Source of the DNA: Geofilum rhodophaeum
GTDB taxonomy: Bacteria; Bacteroidota; Bacteroidia; Bacteroidales; Marinilabiliaceae
Assembly (NCBI RefSeq): GCF_002210225.1
Contig: NZ_MWUJ01000012.1
Span: 1-64,000, forward strand
Reading direction: 5' to 3'
DNA length: 64,000 nt
The translations under genes were made by a program, and so were the position numbers. The number at the start of each line of letters is the position of its first letter. The first letter of the stretch is position 1. The notes beneath the pieces were generated by a model. The model had not been told where the DNA came from, made no database searches, and saw nothing but the letters and a program-made list of their open reading frames with translations. Of this stretch, positions 28,608 to 37,226 are shown piece by piece.

Positions 28608-30719
28608 TCATTCCAATTTAATAAATATGGTGCTGCCTTTGCGTATCGTCCCCCCTGCCGGCATCGACTGGGAAACGACTCTTCCTACACCCTGAAGATG
28701 TACCTTCAGACCAGCATTCTCTAGCAAAGCCACCGCATCCTTAGCCCCCATTCCAATCACGCCGGGAACAGTCCCCCCGGGCATGGGCTTAGGCCTGAAC
28801 ACCACCCCACTATCTACCGCCAGAGTAGACACCCAATCGTGAATCTCCTGCTGCTTGTAGGCCGGCATTTGCAGTTCTCTGAAAATGGTTTGCAGCTCTG
28901 TTATGGTGCCCCCCTTGGCATAGGGATAAACCCGATCCTCCGCAGGCAGTTTCCATCCGGCGGTTTGAACAAAATCAAAACCGGTAGCATAAACCCGGTC
29001 GGCAATCTCCCGAAACACCGTACCCGCCACCACGTTACCGTAATACACATTGTTGGAGGGACTGGTCACCACAACGATACACGAATACCGGGGACGTTCG
29101 GCCGGGAAATAACCGACAAAAGAGGCCTGGTGCTCCACCCCTCCGGCCTGATACCCCTGGGCCCCTTTGGCCACCTGGGCGGTTCCGGTCTTCCCGGCAA
29201 TGGAATAGTTATTGTTTCTAATGTTCGTAGCCGTCCCCCGCTCCACCACGCCAAGCAGTAAGCGATGGGCCGCTTCAACCGTCTCTCGACTGGCAATAGA
29301 AGGATTCAGCACCTCCGGGGCAAAACGCTCCACCATACTCCCATGTCGACTCAGTCCACGCACAAACATGGGCTTCATCATTACCCCCTTGTTGGCCACC
29401 GCATTGTAAAAGGCCAAAATCTGAAGTGGGGTCATTTTCACCTCATAACCGATGGCCATCCAGGGCAAGGTGGTGCCCGACCACATGGTGTCGCCGGGAT
29501 ATTTAATTTCGGGCCGCCCCTCCCCGTCGATCTCTATACCCAAAGGTTTGTTGAGTCCCATCTGGTACAAACGATCCACAAAACGACGCGGGTTGTCTTT
29601 GTACTGCTCAAAAATCAAGCGGGAAATCCCAATATTCGAAGATTTTTCAAAAACCTCCTGCATACTCATTCGACCGTAGCCACCCGCACGACTGTCGCGC
29701 ATCACCTGGTCGTAATAGCGGTAGGCCCCATTTCCTGTATCGATGGAATCGCCCAGACGTACCACCCGGTCTTCCAAGGCCGCCATAATGGCCGCCAACT
29801 TAAAAGTAGACCCAGGTTCGGAGGCCGTTCCAATCGCATAATTAAAATGGTCCTCGGTGTAAACACCCGGACGTTGTCGGTGCAAATTAACCATGGCCCG
29901 AATGGCACCGGTTTCCACCTCCATTAAAATGGCTACTCCGTGGCGGGCATTGTGCCGCTGCAACTGCGTACGCAAGGCATGTTCGGCCACATCCTGAATG
30001 CCTATATCCAAAGTCGTCACCACATCCAGTCCGTCTACCGGCGGGGTCACCACTTCAGGTACCCAACGGCCCGAAATACGCTTCTGCACACTGGTCCCCG
30101 AAGTCCCCCGCAACACCTCATTGTAAGCCCTTTCGAGGCCAACCCGCCCTCCTTTGGAGCTTTCACCGTAAAGTTTACCGATGGTACGCGAGGCCAGGGA
30201 ACCAAAAGGTTGCTTGCGCTGATCGTATTGTTCCGGTATAAAGCCCCCACGGTTACGCCCTTCCCTAAACAGGGGGAAGCGACTCACCACCTGTAACTCG
30301 GTATAGGAAATACGTCGGGGATGCACCAGGTAGTAACGACGCCCCTGTTGACGCGCCCGTTGGAGCTCACGCCGATACACAGCAGCTCCCTTATCCTTAA
30401 AAAAGCGCGACAACTCCAAAGCAAGAGAATCCACGGCCCTGTTGAACTTGGCATCGGTCAAGCCCTCCGCCAATAAATCCATATACAAACGGTAACTGGG
30501 CACCGAACAAGCAATCTTCATTCCGTTAACATCCAGAATATCGCCCCGTTTTGCCGCCACTTCATTTTCATTCCGTTCAATTTGCCGGGCTTTGGACTTC
30601 CATTCATCATCGCTCAGGTATTTCAAAGAAACCAATTGAAAAAACAACCATACGGCCACCAACGCAAACACGGCGAAGAGCACCCCAAATCTGATGATGA
30701 TGTCTTTTTTTATGGTCAT
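28608..30719 (-). CDS. ftsI: Division-specific PBP with PASTA domain
   Basis: Class B penicillin-binding protein, the septal transpeptidase that works with FtsW. 703 residues: one N-terminal membrane anchor (FGVLFAVFALVAVWLFFQLV), a dimerisation/pedestal domain, then the transpeptidase with SxxK in ASEPGSTFKLAAIMAALED, SSN in EKSSNIGISRLIFE, and KTGTAQVAKG. The last ~65 residues (GTVPGVIGMGAKDAVALLEN onward) form a single PASTA domain, as in SpoVD-like PBPs and unlike E. coli FtsI. It follows ftsL closely. Confidence 0.95.
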   Translation of the reverse strand: MTIKKDIIIRFGVLFAVFALVAVWLFFQLVSLKYLSDDEWKSKARQIERNENEVAAKRGDILDVNGMKIACSVPSYRLYMDLLAEGLTDAKFNRAVDSLALELSRFFKDKGAAVYRRELQRARQQGRRYYLVHPRRISYTELQVVSRFPLFREGRNRGGFIPEQYDQRKQPFGSLASRTIGKLYGESSKGGRVGLERAYNEVLRGTSGTSVQKRISGRWVPEVVTPPVDGLDVVTTLDIGIQDVAEHALRTQLQRHNARHGVAILMEVETGAIRAMVNLHRQRPGVYTEDHFNYAIGTASEPGSTFKLAAIMAALEDRVVRLGDSIDTGNGAYRYYDQVMRDSRAGGYGRMSMQEVFEKSSNIGISRLIFEQYKDNPRRFVDRLYQMGLNKPLGIEIDGEGRPEIKYPGDTMWSGTTLPWMAIGYEVKMTPLQILAFYNAVANKGVMMKPMFVRGLSRHGSMVERFAPEVLNPSIASRETVEAAHRLLLGVVERGTATNIRNNNYSIAGKTGTAQVAKGAQGYQAGGVEHQASFVGYFPAERPRYSCIVVVTSPSNNVYYGNVVAGTVFREIADRVYATGFDFVQTAGWKLPAEDRVYPYAKGGTITELQTIFRELQMPAYKQQEIHDWVSTLAVDSGVVFRPKPMPGGTVPGVIGMGAKDAVALLENAGLKVHLQGVGRVVSQSMPAGGTIRKGSTIFIKLE

Positions 30720-30737
30720 ATTCCTTCAATTCCTGTT

Positions 30738-31118
30738 CTAGTCCGCTTTGATAATCCTGGGGGGTGTTTTCAGCACCTCCAAATCCAATCCGGCCGCCTC
30801 TACCCGACGAATCACTTCCGACTGGCGACTCATTTGCATCAACTCCGAAGAAGTGGTAATGGCCTCGTACTGCAACTCTTGCACCTCCTTATTAAGAGCC
30901 ACCTGCCGCTTCAGCAGCTTTTCCAATGCATAGTGGTTGTTGATGTAGATAAAAGCCAACAACACCACAAACAAGAAATACGGGCCTTGCGAAGTAAAGG
31001 AGGTCCGTGTAAAAACCTTCCCGCTCACCAGGTCCTTGAGCGAATAGCCTTTCAAATCCTGCAGCACTTCATTGCCCGACTCAAACTCTTTACTGTTTTT
31101 AATCCGCTTCCAAAACAT
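30738..31118 (-). CDS. ftsL: FtsL-like divisome protein
   Basis: About 126-residue bitopic protein: a cytoplasmic N-terminus with basic and acidic residues, one membrane helix (GPYFLFVVLLAFIYINNHYA), then a leucine/charged heptad-like coiled coil (LEKLLKRQVALNKEVQELQY). Identification rests on this topology and on its place between rsmH and the PBP gene; primary sequence of FtsL is barely conserved. I place the start at the ATG at 31118 (MFWKRIKNSKEF), just clear of the rsmH stop; an upstream start at 31166 would overlap rsmH by 32 nt and add unrelated residues. Confidence 0.83.
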   Translation of the reverse strand: MFWKRIKNSKEFESGNEVLQDLKGYSLKDLVSGKVFTRTSFTSQGPYFLFVVLLAFIYINNHYALEKLLKRQVALNKEVQELQYEAITTSSELMQMSRQSEVIRRVEAAGLDLEVLKTPPRIIKAD

Positions 31119-31134
31119 AGCTTCACTGTTTGGT

Positions 31135-32043
31135 TTAAATCTTCTGACCAACACGCAAACGCGCACTGCGTGCTCTTGGATTTGCAGCTATTTCCGCCTC
31201 ATCGGGCACAACCACTTTTCGAGTCACCAGCTCAAAAGGAAGCGAGCGGTGTCCGTACAAATCACTCTCCACCTGCGCCCGATCCATATCTCCCGACCTC
31301 AAAAAATTCTTCACCAGACGATCTTCCAGAGAGTGGTACGACATAACGACCAAACGACCACCGGGTGCCAACACCTCAACCGTCTGCTGCAACATCTCAC
31401 GAAGCACCTCCATTTCCCCATTAACCTCAATACGCAAGGCCTGAAAAACCTGCGATAAAAAACGGGCAGCATCCTTCCTTGGCGCCAACTTCGACGCCAC
31501 ATCACGCAACTGGGTGGTGGTGACAAAGGGCTGTTGAATTCTAAAAGCAGCCACCTCCCTTACCAAACGTCGGGCCTCTTTCAACTCACCATACAACTTA
31601 AAAATGCGCAACAAATCCTCCTCCGCAGCAGTGTTCAACACATCGGCAGCACTTCGCCCGGCACCCTGATTCATACGCATATCCAGCGCCCCGTCAAAAC
31701 GAAAAGAAAAACCACGCTCTGGCACATCAAAATGGTGCGACGAAACGCCCAAGTCGGCAAGAATTCCGTCTACCGGCAATGCCTCCAGATAAGTTAAGAA
31801 ATGAGCCAGGTAACGGAAGTTGTGCCGCACAAAAGTTACCCGCTCATCGTCTATGCGATTTTCCCAGGCATCCGGGTCCTGATCAAAGACCACCAAATGC
31901 CCCTTCGGCCCAAGGCGCTCTAAAATGGCGCGACTGTGTCCGCCTCCGCCAAAGGTCAAATCCACATATCGCCCCTCCGGTTTAATGTCGAGCCCATCGA
32001 TACAGGCCTGCAACAAAACCGGAATATGATAGGTCGTACTCAT
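31135..32043 (-). CDS. rsmH: 16S rRNA m4C1402 methyltransferase
   Basis: SAM-dependent methyltransferase (MraW) acting on N4 of C1402 of 16S rRNA. 302 residues. Begins YHIPVLLQACIDGLDIKPEG (HxPVLL motif); contains YVDLTFGGGGHSRAILERL (SAM-binding), DGILADLGVSSHHFDVPERG, RFDGALDMRMN, VFQALRIEVNGEMEVLREML and MSYHSLEDRLVKNFLR. It lies 38 nt after mraZ, in the conserved position of the dcw cluster. Confidence 0.97.
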   Translation of the reverse strand: MSTTYHIPVLLQACIDGLDIKPEGRYVDLTFGGGGHSRAILERLGPKGHLVVFDQDPDAWENRIDDERVTFVRHNFRYLAHFLTYLEALPVDGILADLGVSSHHFDVPERGFSFRFDGALDMRMNQGAGRSAADVLNTAAEEDLLRIFKLYGELKEARRLVREVAAFRIQQPFVTTTQLRDVASKLAPRKDAARFLSQVFQALRIEVNGEMEVLREMLQQTVEVLAPGGRLVVMSYHSLEDRLVKNFLRSGDMDRAQVESDLYGHRSLPFELVTRKVVVPDEAEIAANPRARSARLRVGQKI

Positions 32044-32081
32044 AACAATTCGCTTAAAAATGACAGACCATCCAGGTCTCT

Positions 32082-32543
32082 TTACTCACTGTCAGCCGAC
32101 GCACCGCCCAACAGCAGCTCGGCTTGTCCGGCCAGTGAAACGGCATTATCGCTCATCGCCGAATAAATGGGCTTCGCCCACAATTCGATGTAACGATCTA
32201 CCCCCACCAAAACCACTTCCCGATCGGCGGAAACCTGATCCATCAAGCGACGGGGTATCAAAAACCGACCGCCCGAATCAAGCTGAACTTCAGCCGAAGC
32301 CCTAAAGAAGTCGCGCAAAAACTGCTTGTGCTCACGCTTATAGGGATTTAACCGTTGTCGCAAGCGCAACAACTCTTCCTCCCAGTAGGCATAGGGGTAC
32401 AAAACCAGGCAAGTTTCAAACAAATCTTTCCGCACCACAAAGCGCTGCTCACCATGTCCCGCCGCCTTTTTAAAAGCTGCCGGCAACACAATGCGCCCCT
32501 TGGCATCGGCCTTACATTCAAAATCGCCTATAAATGTGACCAT
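32082..32543 (-). CDS. mraZ: Transcriptional regulator MraZ
   Basis: DNA-binding protein of the AbrB/SpoVT fold that binds tandem repeats at its own promoter and controls the dcw cluster. 153 residues in two SpoVT-like halves: FIGDFECKADAKGRIVLPAA at the start, and EVQLDSGGRFLIPRRLMDQV in the second half. I set the start at ATG 32543 (MVTFIGDF); an in-frame upstream ATG at 32600 lies within the operator and would add a non-family extension. The extended acidic C-terminus is slightly longer than in E. coli. The three 10-bp repeats upstream fit autoregulation. Confidence 0.95.
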   Translation of the reverse strand: MVTFIGDFECKADAKGRIVLPAAFKKAAGHGEQRFVVRKDLFETCLVLYPYAYWEEELLRLRQRLNPYKREHKQFLRDFFRASAEVQLDSGGRFLIPRRLMDQVSADREVVLVGVDRYIELWAKPIYSAMSDNAVSLAGQAELLLGGASADSE

Positions 32544-32565
32544 TACAAAACACCTCTTTGGAGGG

Positions 32566-32596
32566 TAAAGGTAATATATTTTTACCCCACAATCAA
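32566..32596 (-). promoter_or_regulatory. mraZ promoter
   Basis: On the minus strand TTG (32594-32596) is followed after 20 nt by TACCTTTA (32566-32573), one mismatch from TAnnTTTG. The mraZ ATG at 32543 lies 22 nt further. The -33 element lies within the middle operator repeat. Confidence 0.65.
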
Positions 32597-32610
32597 CCAC
32601 TTTACCCCAC
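32581..32610 (-). promoter_or_regulatory. Candidate MraZ operator, three 10-bp repeats
   Basis: Read on the minus strand the 30 nt are GTGGGGTAAA, GTGGTTGATT, GTGGGGTAAA: three direct repeats with a GTGG start and exact 10-nt spacing, the first and third identical. Known MraZ boxes in other bacteria are TGGG- or GTG-type direct repeats at 10-nt spacing before mraZ. An inverted half copy, GGGTAAA, lies at 32563-32569. Overlap with the -33 element suggests repression by occlusion. Confidence 0.8.
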
Positions 32611-32725
32611 TTTATTCCTGAAAAACCGCTTTTTTTGCAGTGCTAAAACCCCTGACCCCATCGTATCCCCGAAACCATTTCCTAATTTTTTCGTACCTTG
32701 TGCCATCTAAAACAAATCTTTTTCA

Positions 32726-33592
32726 ATGCAAGAGAAAGAAAACAACAGGGTGCAGCCGAAGCTACAGCAAAAAGAAGAACTGCTCATCGACATAGAGCAG
32801 GTGATAAGCAGCAAGAACCCGGCACTACTGAAATGGATTCCCCGCTTCATCATTCGTTACCTGAAGCGCATCACCCATCAAGACGACGTCAATCGCATCA
32901 TCATCAGCAACACACACCTCGACGGACTCCCTTTTGCCCAGGCCATTCTTGACGACTTTGGGGTGGAGTTTGAAGTGAGCGGCCTGGACCGACTGCCAAC
33001 CGATAAGCGCTACCTTTTTGCTGCCAACCACCCCCTGGGGGGTATGGATGGCATCGCTTTTTTAAGCGCAATAGGACAACGCTTTCCCAACCTAAAATTC
33101 CCGGTGAACGACATCCTCATGAACATTAAGGGGCTCAACAATGTTTTTCTGCCGGTAAATAAGCATGGAGGGCATTCGCGCGAAGCAGCCCGAAAGCTCG
33201 AAGACACTTACCGCTCCGATGCCCAGGTATTGTTCTTTCCGGCGGGCCTGGTCAGTCGCATGCAAAAAGGCGGAGTAATTATGGACCTTGAATGGAAGCG
33301 CAACTTTGTAAAAAAAGCCATTGAACATCAGCGCGACATCGTTCCGGTGCACATTTCAGGCGAGAACACCCTCTTTTTTTACCGCCTGGCCAAATGGCGC
33401 AAGCGTTTGGGAATAAAGGCCAACATCGAAATGCTTTACCTGCCCAACGAAATGTTCAAACAAAAAGGACAGCGCCTGCACATTCGCATTGGCACACCCA
33501 TCCCCTGGCAAAAGCTTCAGGAGACCAAGGATGTGCAAGCCCTGGCGCAAAAAATAAAGGAAAGCGTTTACGCCCTGCCCAAAAACGACTAA
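32726..33592 (+). CDS. glsA: PlsC-type O-acyltransferase, GlsA-like
   Basis: 288-residue lysophospholipid-type acyltransferase. The catalytic HxxxxD motif is in FAANHPLGGMDGIAFLSAIG, followed by a phosphate-binding-like segment QVLFFPAGLVSRMQKGGV and VPVHISGENTLFFYRLAKW. Its direct neighbour is a GNAT/hemolysin-type N-acyltransferase. In Bacteroides thetaiotaomicron such a pair (GlsB, GlsA) makes glycine lipids: GlsB N-acylates glycine with a beta-hydroxy fatty acid, GlsA O-acylates that hydroxyl. Assignment to GlsA rests on motif plus pairing; a conventional glycerophosphate acyltransferase role is the alternative. It is transcribed divergently from mraZ. Confidence 0.8.
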   Translation: MQEKENNRVQPKLQQKEELLIDIEQVISSKNPALLKWIPRFIIRYLKRITHQDDVNRIIISNTHLDGLPFAQAILDDFGVEFEVSGLDRLPTDKRYLFAANHPLGGMDGIAFLSAIGQRFPNLKFPVNDILMNIKGLNNVFLPVNKHGGHSREAARKLEDTYRSDAQVLFFPAGLVSRMQKGGVIMDLEWKRNFVKKAIEHQRDIVPVHISGENTLFFYRLAKWRKRLGIKANIEMLYLPNEMFKQKGQRLHIRIGTPIPWQKLQETKDVQALAQKIKESVYALPKND

Positions 33593-33597
33593 TTTTG
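33590..33597 (+). promoter_or_regulatory. -7 box inside the glsA stop, before glsB
   Basis: TAATTTTG matches TAnnTTTG and its first three bases are the glsA stop codon. It sits 28 nt before the glsB start and suggests glsB can be transcribed independently. No clear TTG at the expected upstream distance. Confidence 0.4.
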
Positions 33598-33625
33598 TAA
33601 TTCAACACCGAAATTAAATACCAGA

Positions 33626-34576
33626 ATGGAAGCCAATAAAGCATTGATTCCCCCAGTCCCCACAGACCTGCTCGAAGCGGAACTGACCAAGGATATTTTT
33701 GTGCGCAAGACCAACAAGGGGGACAACCGAATCTATGATTTTTCGGCCCATGAAGCACCCAACCTCCTCAGGGAGGTGGGACGCCTGCGCGAACTCAGCT
33801 TCAGATCCGCTGGCGGAGGGACGGGAAAAGAACTGGACCTGGACGACTACGATACCAGCGAGGTGCCGTATCGCCAGTTGATCGTTTGGGATCCTTCAGA
33901 AAAGGAAATCCTGGGTGGTTACCGTTACATCATGGGCAATGAGGTAAAGAAGAATGCCAAAGGGGAGATAGAAATTGCCACCGCAAAAATGTTTCATTTT
34001 TCAGAGGCCTTCATTAACGAGTATCTGCCCTACACCATTGAGCTGGGACGCTCTTTTGTGCAACCCAACTACCAAAGCAGTAAAATGGGCGCCAAAAGCC
34101 TCTTTGCCCTCGATAATTTATGGGACGGACTGGGTTCTCTGATGGTGAACAATCCCTTCATGAAGTATTTCTTCGGGAAAGTAACCATGTACACCCAGTC
34201 GAACCAGGAAGCGCGCGATTTAATCCGCTCCTTCATGGGGCTGTATTTCAGAGATAAGAACAAGCTGGTTTATCCCAAAAACCCGGTAGAATCGACCATT
34301 CCGGAGGAGGTGGTAAAAGCACTTTTCAGCGGCCAGTCGTACACCGAGGACTACAAAATATTGAGCAAGAAGGTGCGGGAACTGGGCGAAAACATTCCGC
34401 CCCTGATCAATGCCTACATGAACCTTTCTCCCTCCATGAAATCCTTTGGCACGGCAGTCAACGATGGTTTTGGAGATGTTGAAGAAACAGGCATCATCAT
34501 CACCATTAGGGAGTTGTACGAGGCCAAGATCAACCGTCACGTTAACTCCTACAACCCCAACGACCCGCACGATTAA
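33626..34576 (+). CDS. glsB: GNAT-type N-acyltransferase, GlsB-like
   Basis: 316-residue acyltransferase of the hemolysin/OlsB-like GNAT group that moves acyl chains from acyl-ACP to an amino acid. Visible: NLLREVGRLRELSFRSAGGG and ELDLDDYDTSEVPYRQLIVW, then ILGGYRYIMGNEV and a long conserved middle (YTIELGRSFVQPNYQSSKMG, SLFALDNLWDGLGSLMVNNP). This pattern matches the N-acyltransferase that makes N-acyl-glycine (commendamide) in Bacteroides; glycine as substrate is inferred from the glsA neighbour. An ornithine-lipid OlsB-like role is the alternative. Confidence 0.82.
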   Translation: MEANKALIPPVPTDLLEAELTKDIFVRKTNKGDNRIYDFSAHEAPNLLREVGRLRELSFRSAGGGTGKELDLDDYDTSEVPYRQLIVWDPSEKEILGGYRYIMGNEVKKNAKGEIEIATAKMFHFSEAFINEYLPYTIELGRSFVQPNYQSSKMGAKSLFALDNLWDGLGSLMVNNPFMKYFFGKVTMYTQSNQEARDLIRSFMGLYFRDKNKLVYPKNPVESTIPEEVVKALFSGQSYTEDYKILSKKVRELGENIPPLINAYMNLSPSMKSFGTAVNDGFGDVEETGIIITIRELYEAKINRHVNSYNPNDPHD

Positions 34577-34584
34577 ACAATGGT

Positions 34585-36069
34585 ATGAAGCATTACGACC
34601 TGGTTATAGTAGGCAGTGGACCCGCAGGCTTTTCAGCCGCTGTTCGGGGGGTGGACTTTGGCATGAATGTTTGTCTCATTGAAGGGGGACATCTGGGCGG
34701 GGCCGGCATTATGCATGGCGCCCTGACTTCCAAAACCATGTACGAACTCTCCCTGGATTATTCCATTGCAGCCCGGGTCGACCGCGGCTACCGGGCCGGA
34801 GCTTTAACGGTCGATTACCACCAGGTACGCAACACCGTTATTCAGGCTGCCAAGGAAAAGCAGTATCAAATGCGGAGTCAGATTGAAACATTTGCCCGTA
34901 CCAAGCACCAAAAGGGAGGCATCACGCTTATGCAAGGCTGGGCCTCCTTCATCAACGACCGCAGTATGCGCGTTGAAACACGGGAAGGCGAAGAGGTCGT
35001 AAGCGGCACCAATTTTTTGATTGCTACAGGCTCCAAGCCCCGTGAATACCCGGGATTGGAACCCGACGGAGTCCGCATCATCGACTCCAACGGCATCTTG
35101 TCGCTGCAGCAATTCCCCGAACGTATTCTCATCATCGGCTCAGGGATCATCGGCTGTGAATTCGCCACCATATTTTCCAATTTCAAACAAACAGAGGTAC
35201 ACCTGCTCGACCGCGCCAACCGGGTACTTCCCTATGAGGACGACGACGTCAGCGACTATGTGGCCGATAACCTCACCGGCAACGGGGTGACCATTCACCA
35301 TACCGCACAACTGCGCACCATACGCAAACACCCGGACTTTTTAGAGGTCATCCTGGACTACGCCGACGGACACAGCAAGGTTTTGGAGGTGGATGTTGCA
35401 CTGATTTCCATTGGCCGGGTATCGACCATTGAAGCCCTAAAACCAGAAAATGCGGGCCTGGTACCCACAGAGCGGGGTACCCTGACCATCAACGACAGTT
35501 GCCAGGTGCTTAAAAACGGCAAACCCACCCACATTTATGCTGCCGGTGATGTGAGCGGGCACTCTCAACTCTACAGTGTAGCCGAGTTGCAGGGACGCAA
35601 GGCGGTAGAGAAAATGGTAGGCAAGGCAGGCTATCCTCTGGATTACTCGCACATGAGCACCCTCATGTTCTTTAAACCAGAAGTGGCCGCAGTGGGGGCC
35701 AACGAAAAAATGCTGCAAAAGAAAGGCATTGCCTACAAAGCGGCTTACTACTCCAACAAACTCATCAACCGTGCCATCGCCATGCGCAGCACCGTCGGCT
35801 TCATCAAGATATTGGTCAGCAATGACGACAATCAGCGGATTTTAGGCATGCGTGCCTCCGGCCCCCAGGCTTCAGCTTATATCGTATCGGTGGCCCACCT
35901 CATCAATCAGGGCGACAGTCTCCGCGAGGTGCTGAAAATATTCTACCCCCATCCCAGTGTGGCCGAAGGCATCCAGGAGTGCCTCCGAACCATTGGTGAA
36001 CGCTCCATTTACAAACCCCAGGCCTTCCCCGACGACATTTACATCAGAGCGTGGAAGCCCGAAGAATAA
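34585..36069 (+). CDS. Pyridine nucleotide oxidoreductase lacking redox Cys
   Basis: 494-residue FAD/NAD(P)-binding flavoprotein of the dihydrolipoamide dehydrogenase fold: FAD motif YDLVIVGSGPAGFSAAVRG, NAD motif ILIIGSGIIGCEFATIFSNF, second FAD motif THIYAAGDVSGHSQLYSVAE, and the dimerisation domain with HPSVAEGIQE (the His-Glu pair of the family). The active-site disulfide segment reads GGAGIMHGALTSK at 38-50 where lipoamide dehydrogenases have GGTCxxxGCIPSK: both Cys are missing (G41, A46). It cannot be a classical disulfide reductase; a transhydrogenase- or quinone-reductase-like activity is possible. It starts 8 nt after glsB and is probably co-transcribed. Confidence 0.82.
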   Translation: MKHYDLVIVGSGPAGFSAAVRGVDFGMNVCLIEGGHLGGAGIMHGALTSKTMYELSLDYSIAARVDRGYRAGALTVDYHQVRNTVIQAAKEKQYQMRSQIETFARTKHQKGGITLMQGWASFINDRSMRVETREGEEVVSGTNFLIATGSKPREYPGLEPDGVRIIDSNGILSLQQFPERILIIGSGIIGCEFATIFSNFKQTEVHLLDRANRVLPYEDDDVSDYVADNLTGNGVTIHHTAQLRTIRKHPDFLEVILDYADGHSKVLEVDVALISIGRVSTIEALKPENAGLVPTERGTLTINDSCQVLKNGKPTHIYAAGDVSGHSQLYSVAELQGRKAVEKMVGKAGYPLDYSHMSTLMFFKPEVAAVGANEKMLQKKGIAYKAAYYSNKLINRAIAMRSTVGFIKILVSNDDNQRILGMRASGPQASAYIVSVAHLINQGDSLREVLKIFYPHPSVAEGIQECLRTIGERSIYKPQAFPDDIYIRAWKPEE

Positions 36070-36083
36070 AAAACCCAGGCTCC

Positions 36084-37226
36084 ATGAAACGTTCGGCAAA
36101 ATTTATCCTGGGCATACTGGTTGCCCTGTTTGTCTTATGGCAGGTCCTGCCTGCCTATCTGCGTCAGGCACTGATTCACCAACAACCGGGCATCTACGAT
36201 TACCAGATATTTAACAACCGAACAGTAGGCACCGGGCTGTCCCAGCCCTGGGAACTGTCCGCAGCCTACAATCAAATGCAACCTTCACCGGCACTGCGCG
36301 ACTCCTTACTAAGCATGGAGACCACTGCCTTTCTGGTGATCCAGAATGACTCCATCCTTTATGAGTATTATCCGGAGGGCCTAAGCCCGGAGACAGCAAG
36401 CAACTCCTTCTCTATGGCCAAAAGCATTGTCGGCCTGCTGATTGGCTGTGCCATTGCAGACGGCAATATAGAAAGCACCCAACAAGGCGTGGAGGAACTC
36501 TTGCCCGACTTACCCAAGCTGCATGGAAAGGGCCTGCGTTTGAACCACTTACTGACGATGAGCTCCGGCTCCAGCTGGGACGAATCTTACAGTTCGCCCT
36601 TCTCCATTACTACGGAGGCCTACTACGGAAATGATCTGCAAAAGCTGTTGCAAGGCCTTCAAATTAACGACAAACCGGGTGAAACCTTCAGTTATCGGAG
36701 CGGCGACACCCAGCTGCTGGCACAAATTCTACGCAATGCCACCGGTCGGTCCCTGGCCGATTATGCCTCGGAAAAGCTTTGGCGCCCCTTGGGGGCCGAA
36801 CACGCTGCCCTCTGGTCGCTCGACCGTGAAAACGGAATGGAAAAAGCCTACTGCTGCTTCAACAGCAACGCACGCGACTTTGCACGCCTGGGGCAATTAC
36901 TGCTGAACAAAGGGCACTGGAAGGGACAACAACTGCTTCCAGAGACCTACATCAACACAGCGCTGAGTCCGGCCACACACCTTAAAGATGAAGATGGCGA
37001 CACAGTCAATTATTACGGCTACCAAATATGGCTGCTGCAACACCAGGGTGAAAACATTCCCTATCTGCGGGGTATACTGGGTCAGTACATTTACGTGTTG
37101 CCAGAATCCAATGCCGTAGTCGTACGATTGGGGCACCGCCGCAGCGAAATATACTGCGGGGCGCACACCCAGGATGCTTACACCTGGCTAAACATGGCGC
37201 GACAAGTGCTGAAAAATCAACAATAA
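36084..37226 (+). CDS. Membrane-anchored beta-lactamase-family hydrolase
   Basis: About 380 residues, an N-terminal signal/anchor (FILGILVALFVLWQVLPAYL) and a serine beta-lactamase/DD-peptidase-like domain. Catalytic SxxK in NSFSMAKSIVGLLIG; LLTMSSGSSWDESYSSPF follows; the second motif appears as FSYRSGDTQLLAQIL (Y-x-S). A C-terminal GQYIYVLPESNAVVVRLGHR segment occupies the place of the KTG-type strand. This group includes esterases and peptidases; resistance cannot be assumed. I use the ATG at 36084; an in-frame ATG at 36051 overlaps the previous gene. The 3' end overlaps the convergent amidotransferase gene by 10 nt. Confidence 0.85.
   Translation: MKRSAKFILGILVALFVLWQVLPAYLRQALIHQQPGIYDYQIFNNRTVGTGLSQPWELSAAYNQMQPSPALRDSLLSMETTAFLVIQNDSILYEYYPEGLSPETASNSFSMAKSIVGLLIGCAIADGNIESTQQGVEELLPDLPKLHGKGLRLNHLLTMSSGSSWDESYSSPFSITTEAYYGNDLQKLLQGLQINDKPGETFSYRSGDTQLLAQILRNATGRSLADYASEKLWRPLGAEHAALWSLDRENGMEKAYCCFNSNARDFARLGQLLLNKGHWKGQQLLPETYINTALSPATHLKDEDGDTVNYYGYQIWLLQHQGENIPYLRGILGQYIYVLPESNAVVVRLGHRRSEIYCGAHTQDAYTWLNMARQVLKNQQ

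Noticed and set aside
36084-37226. Beta-lactamase resistance gene
   Set aside because: Only general serine hydrolase motifs; many esterases and peptidases look the same.
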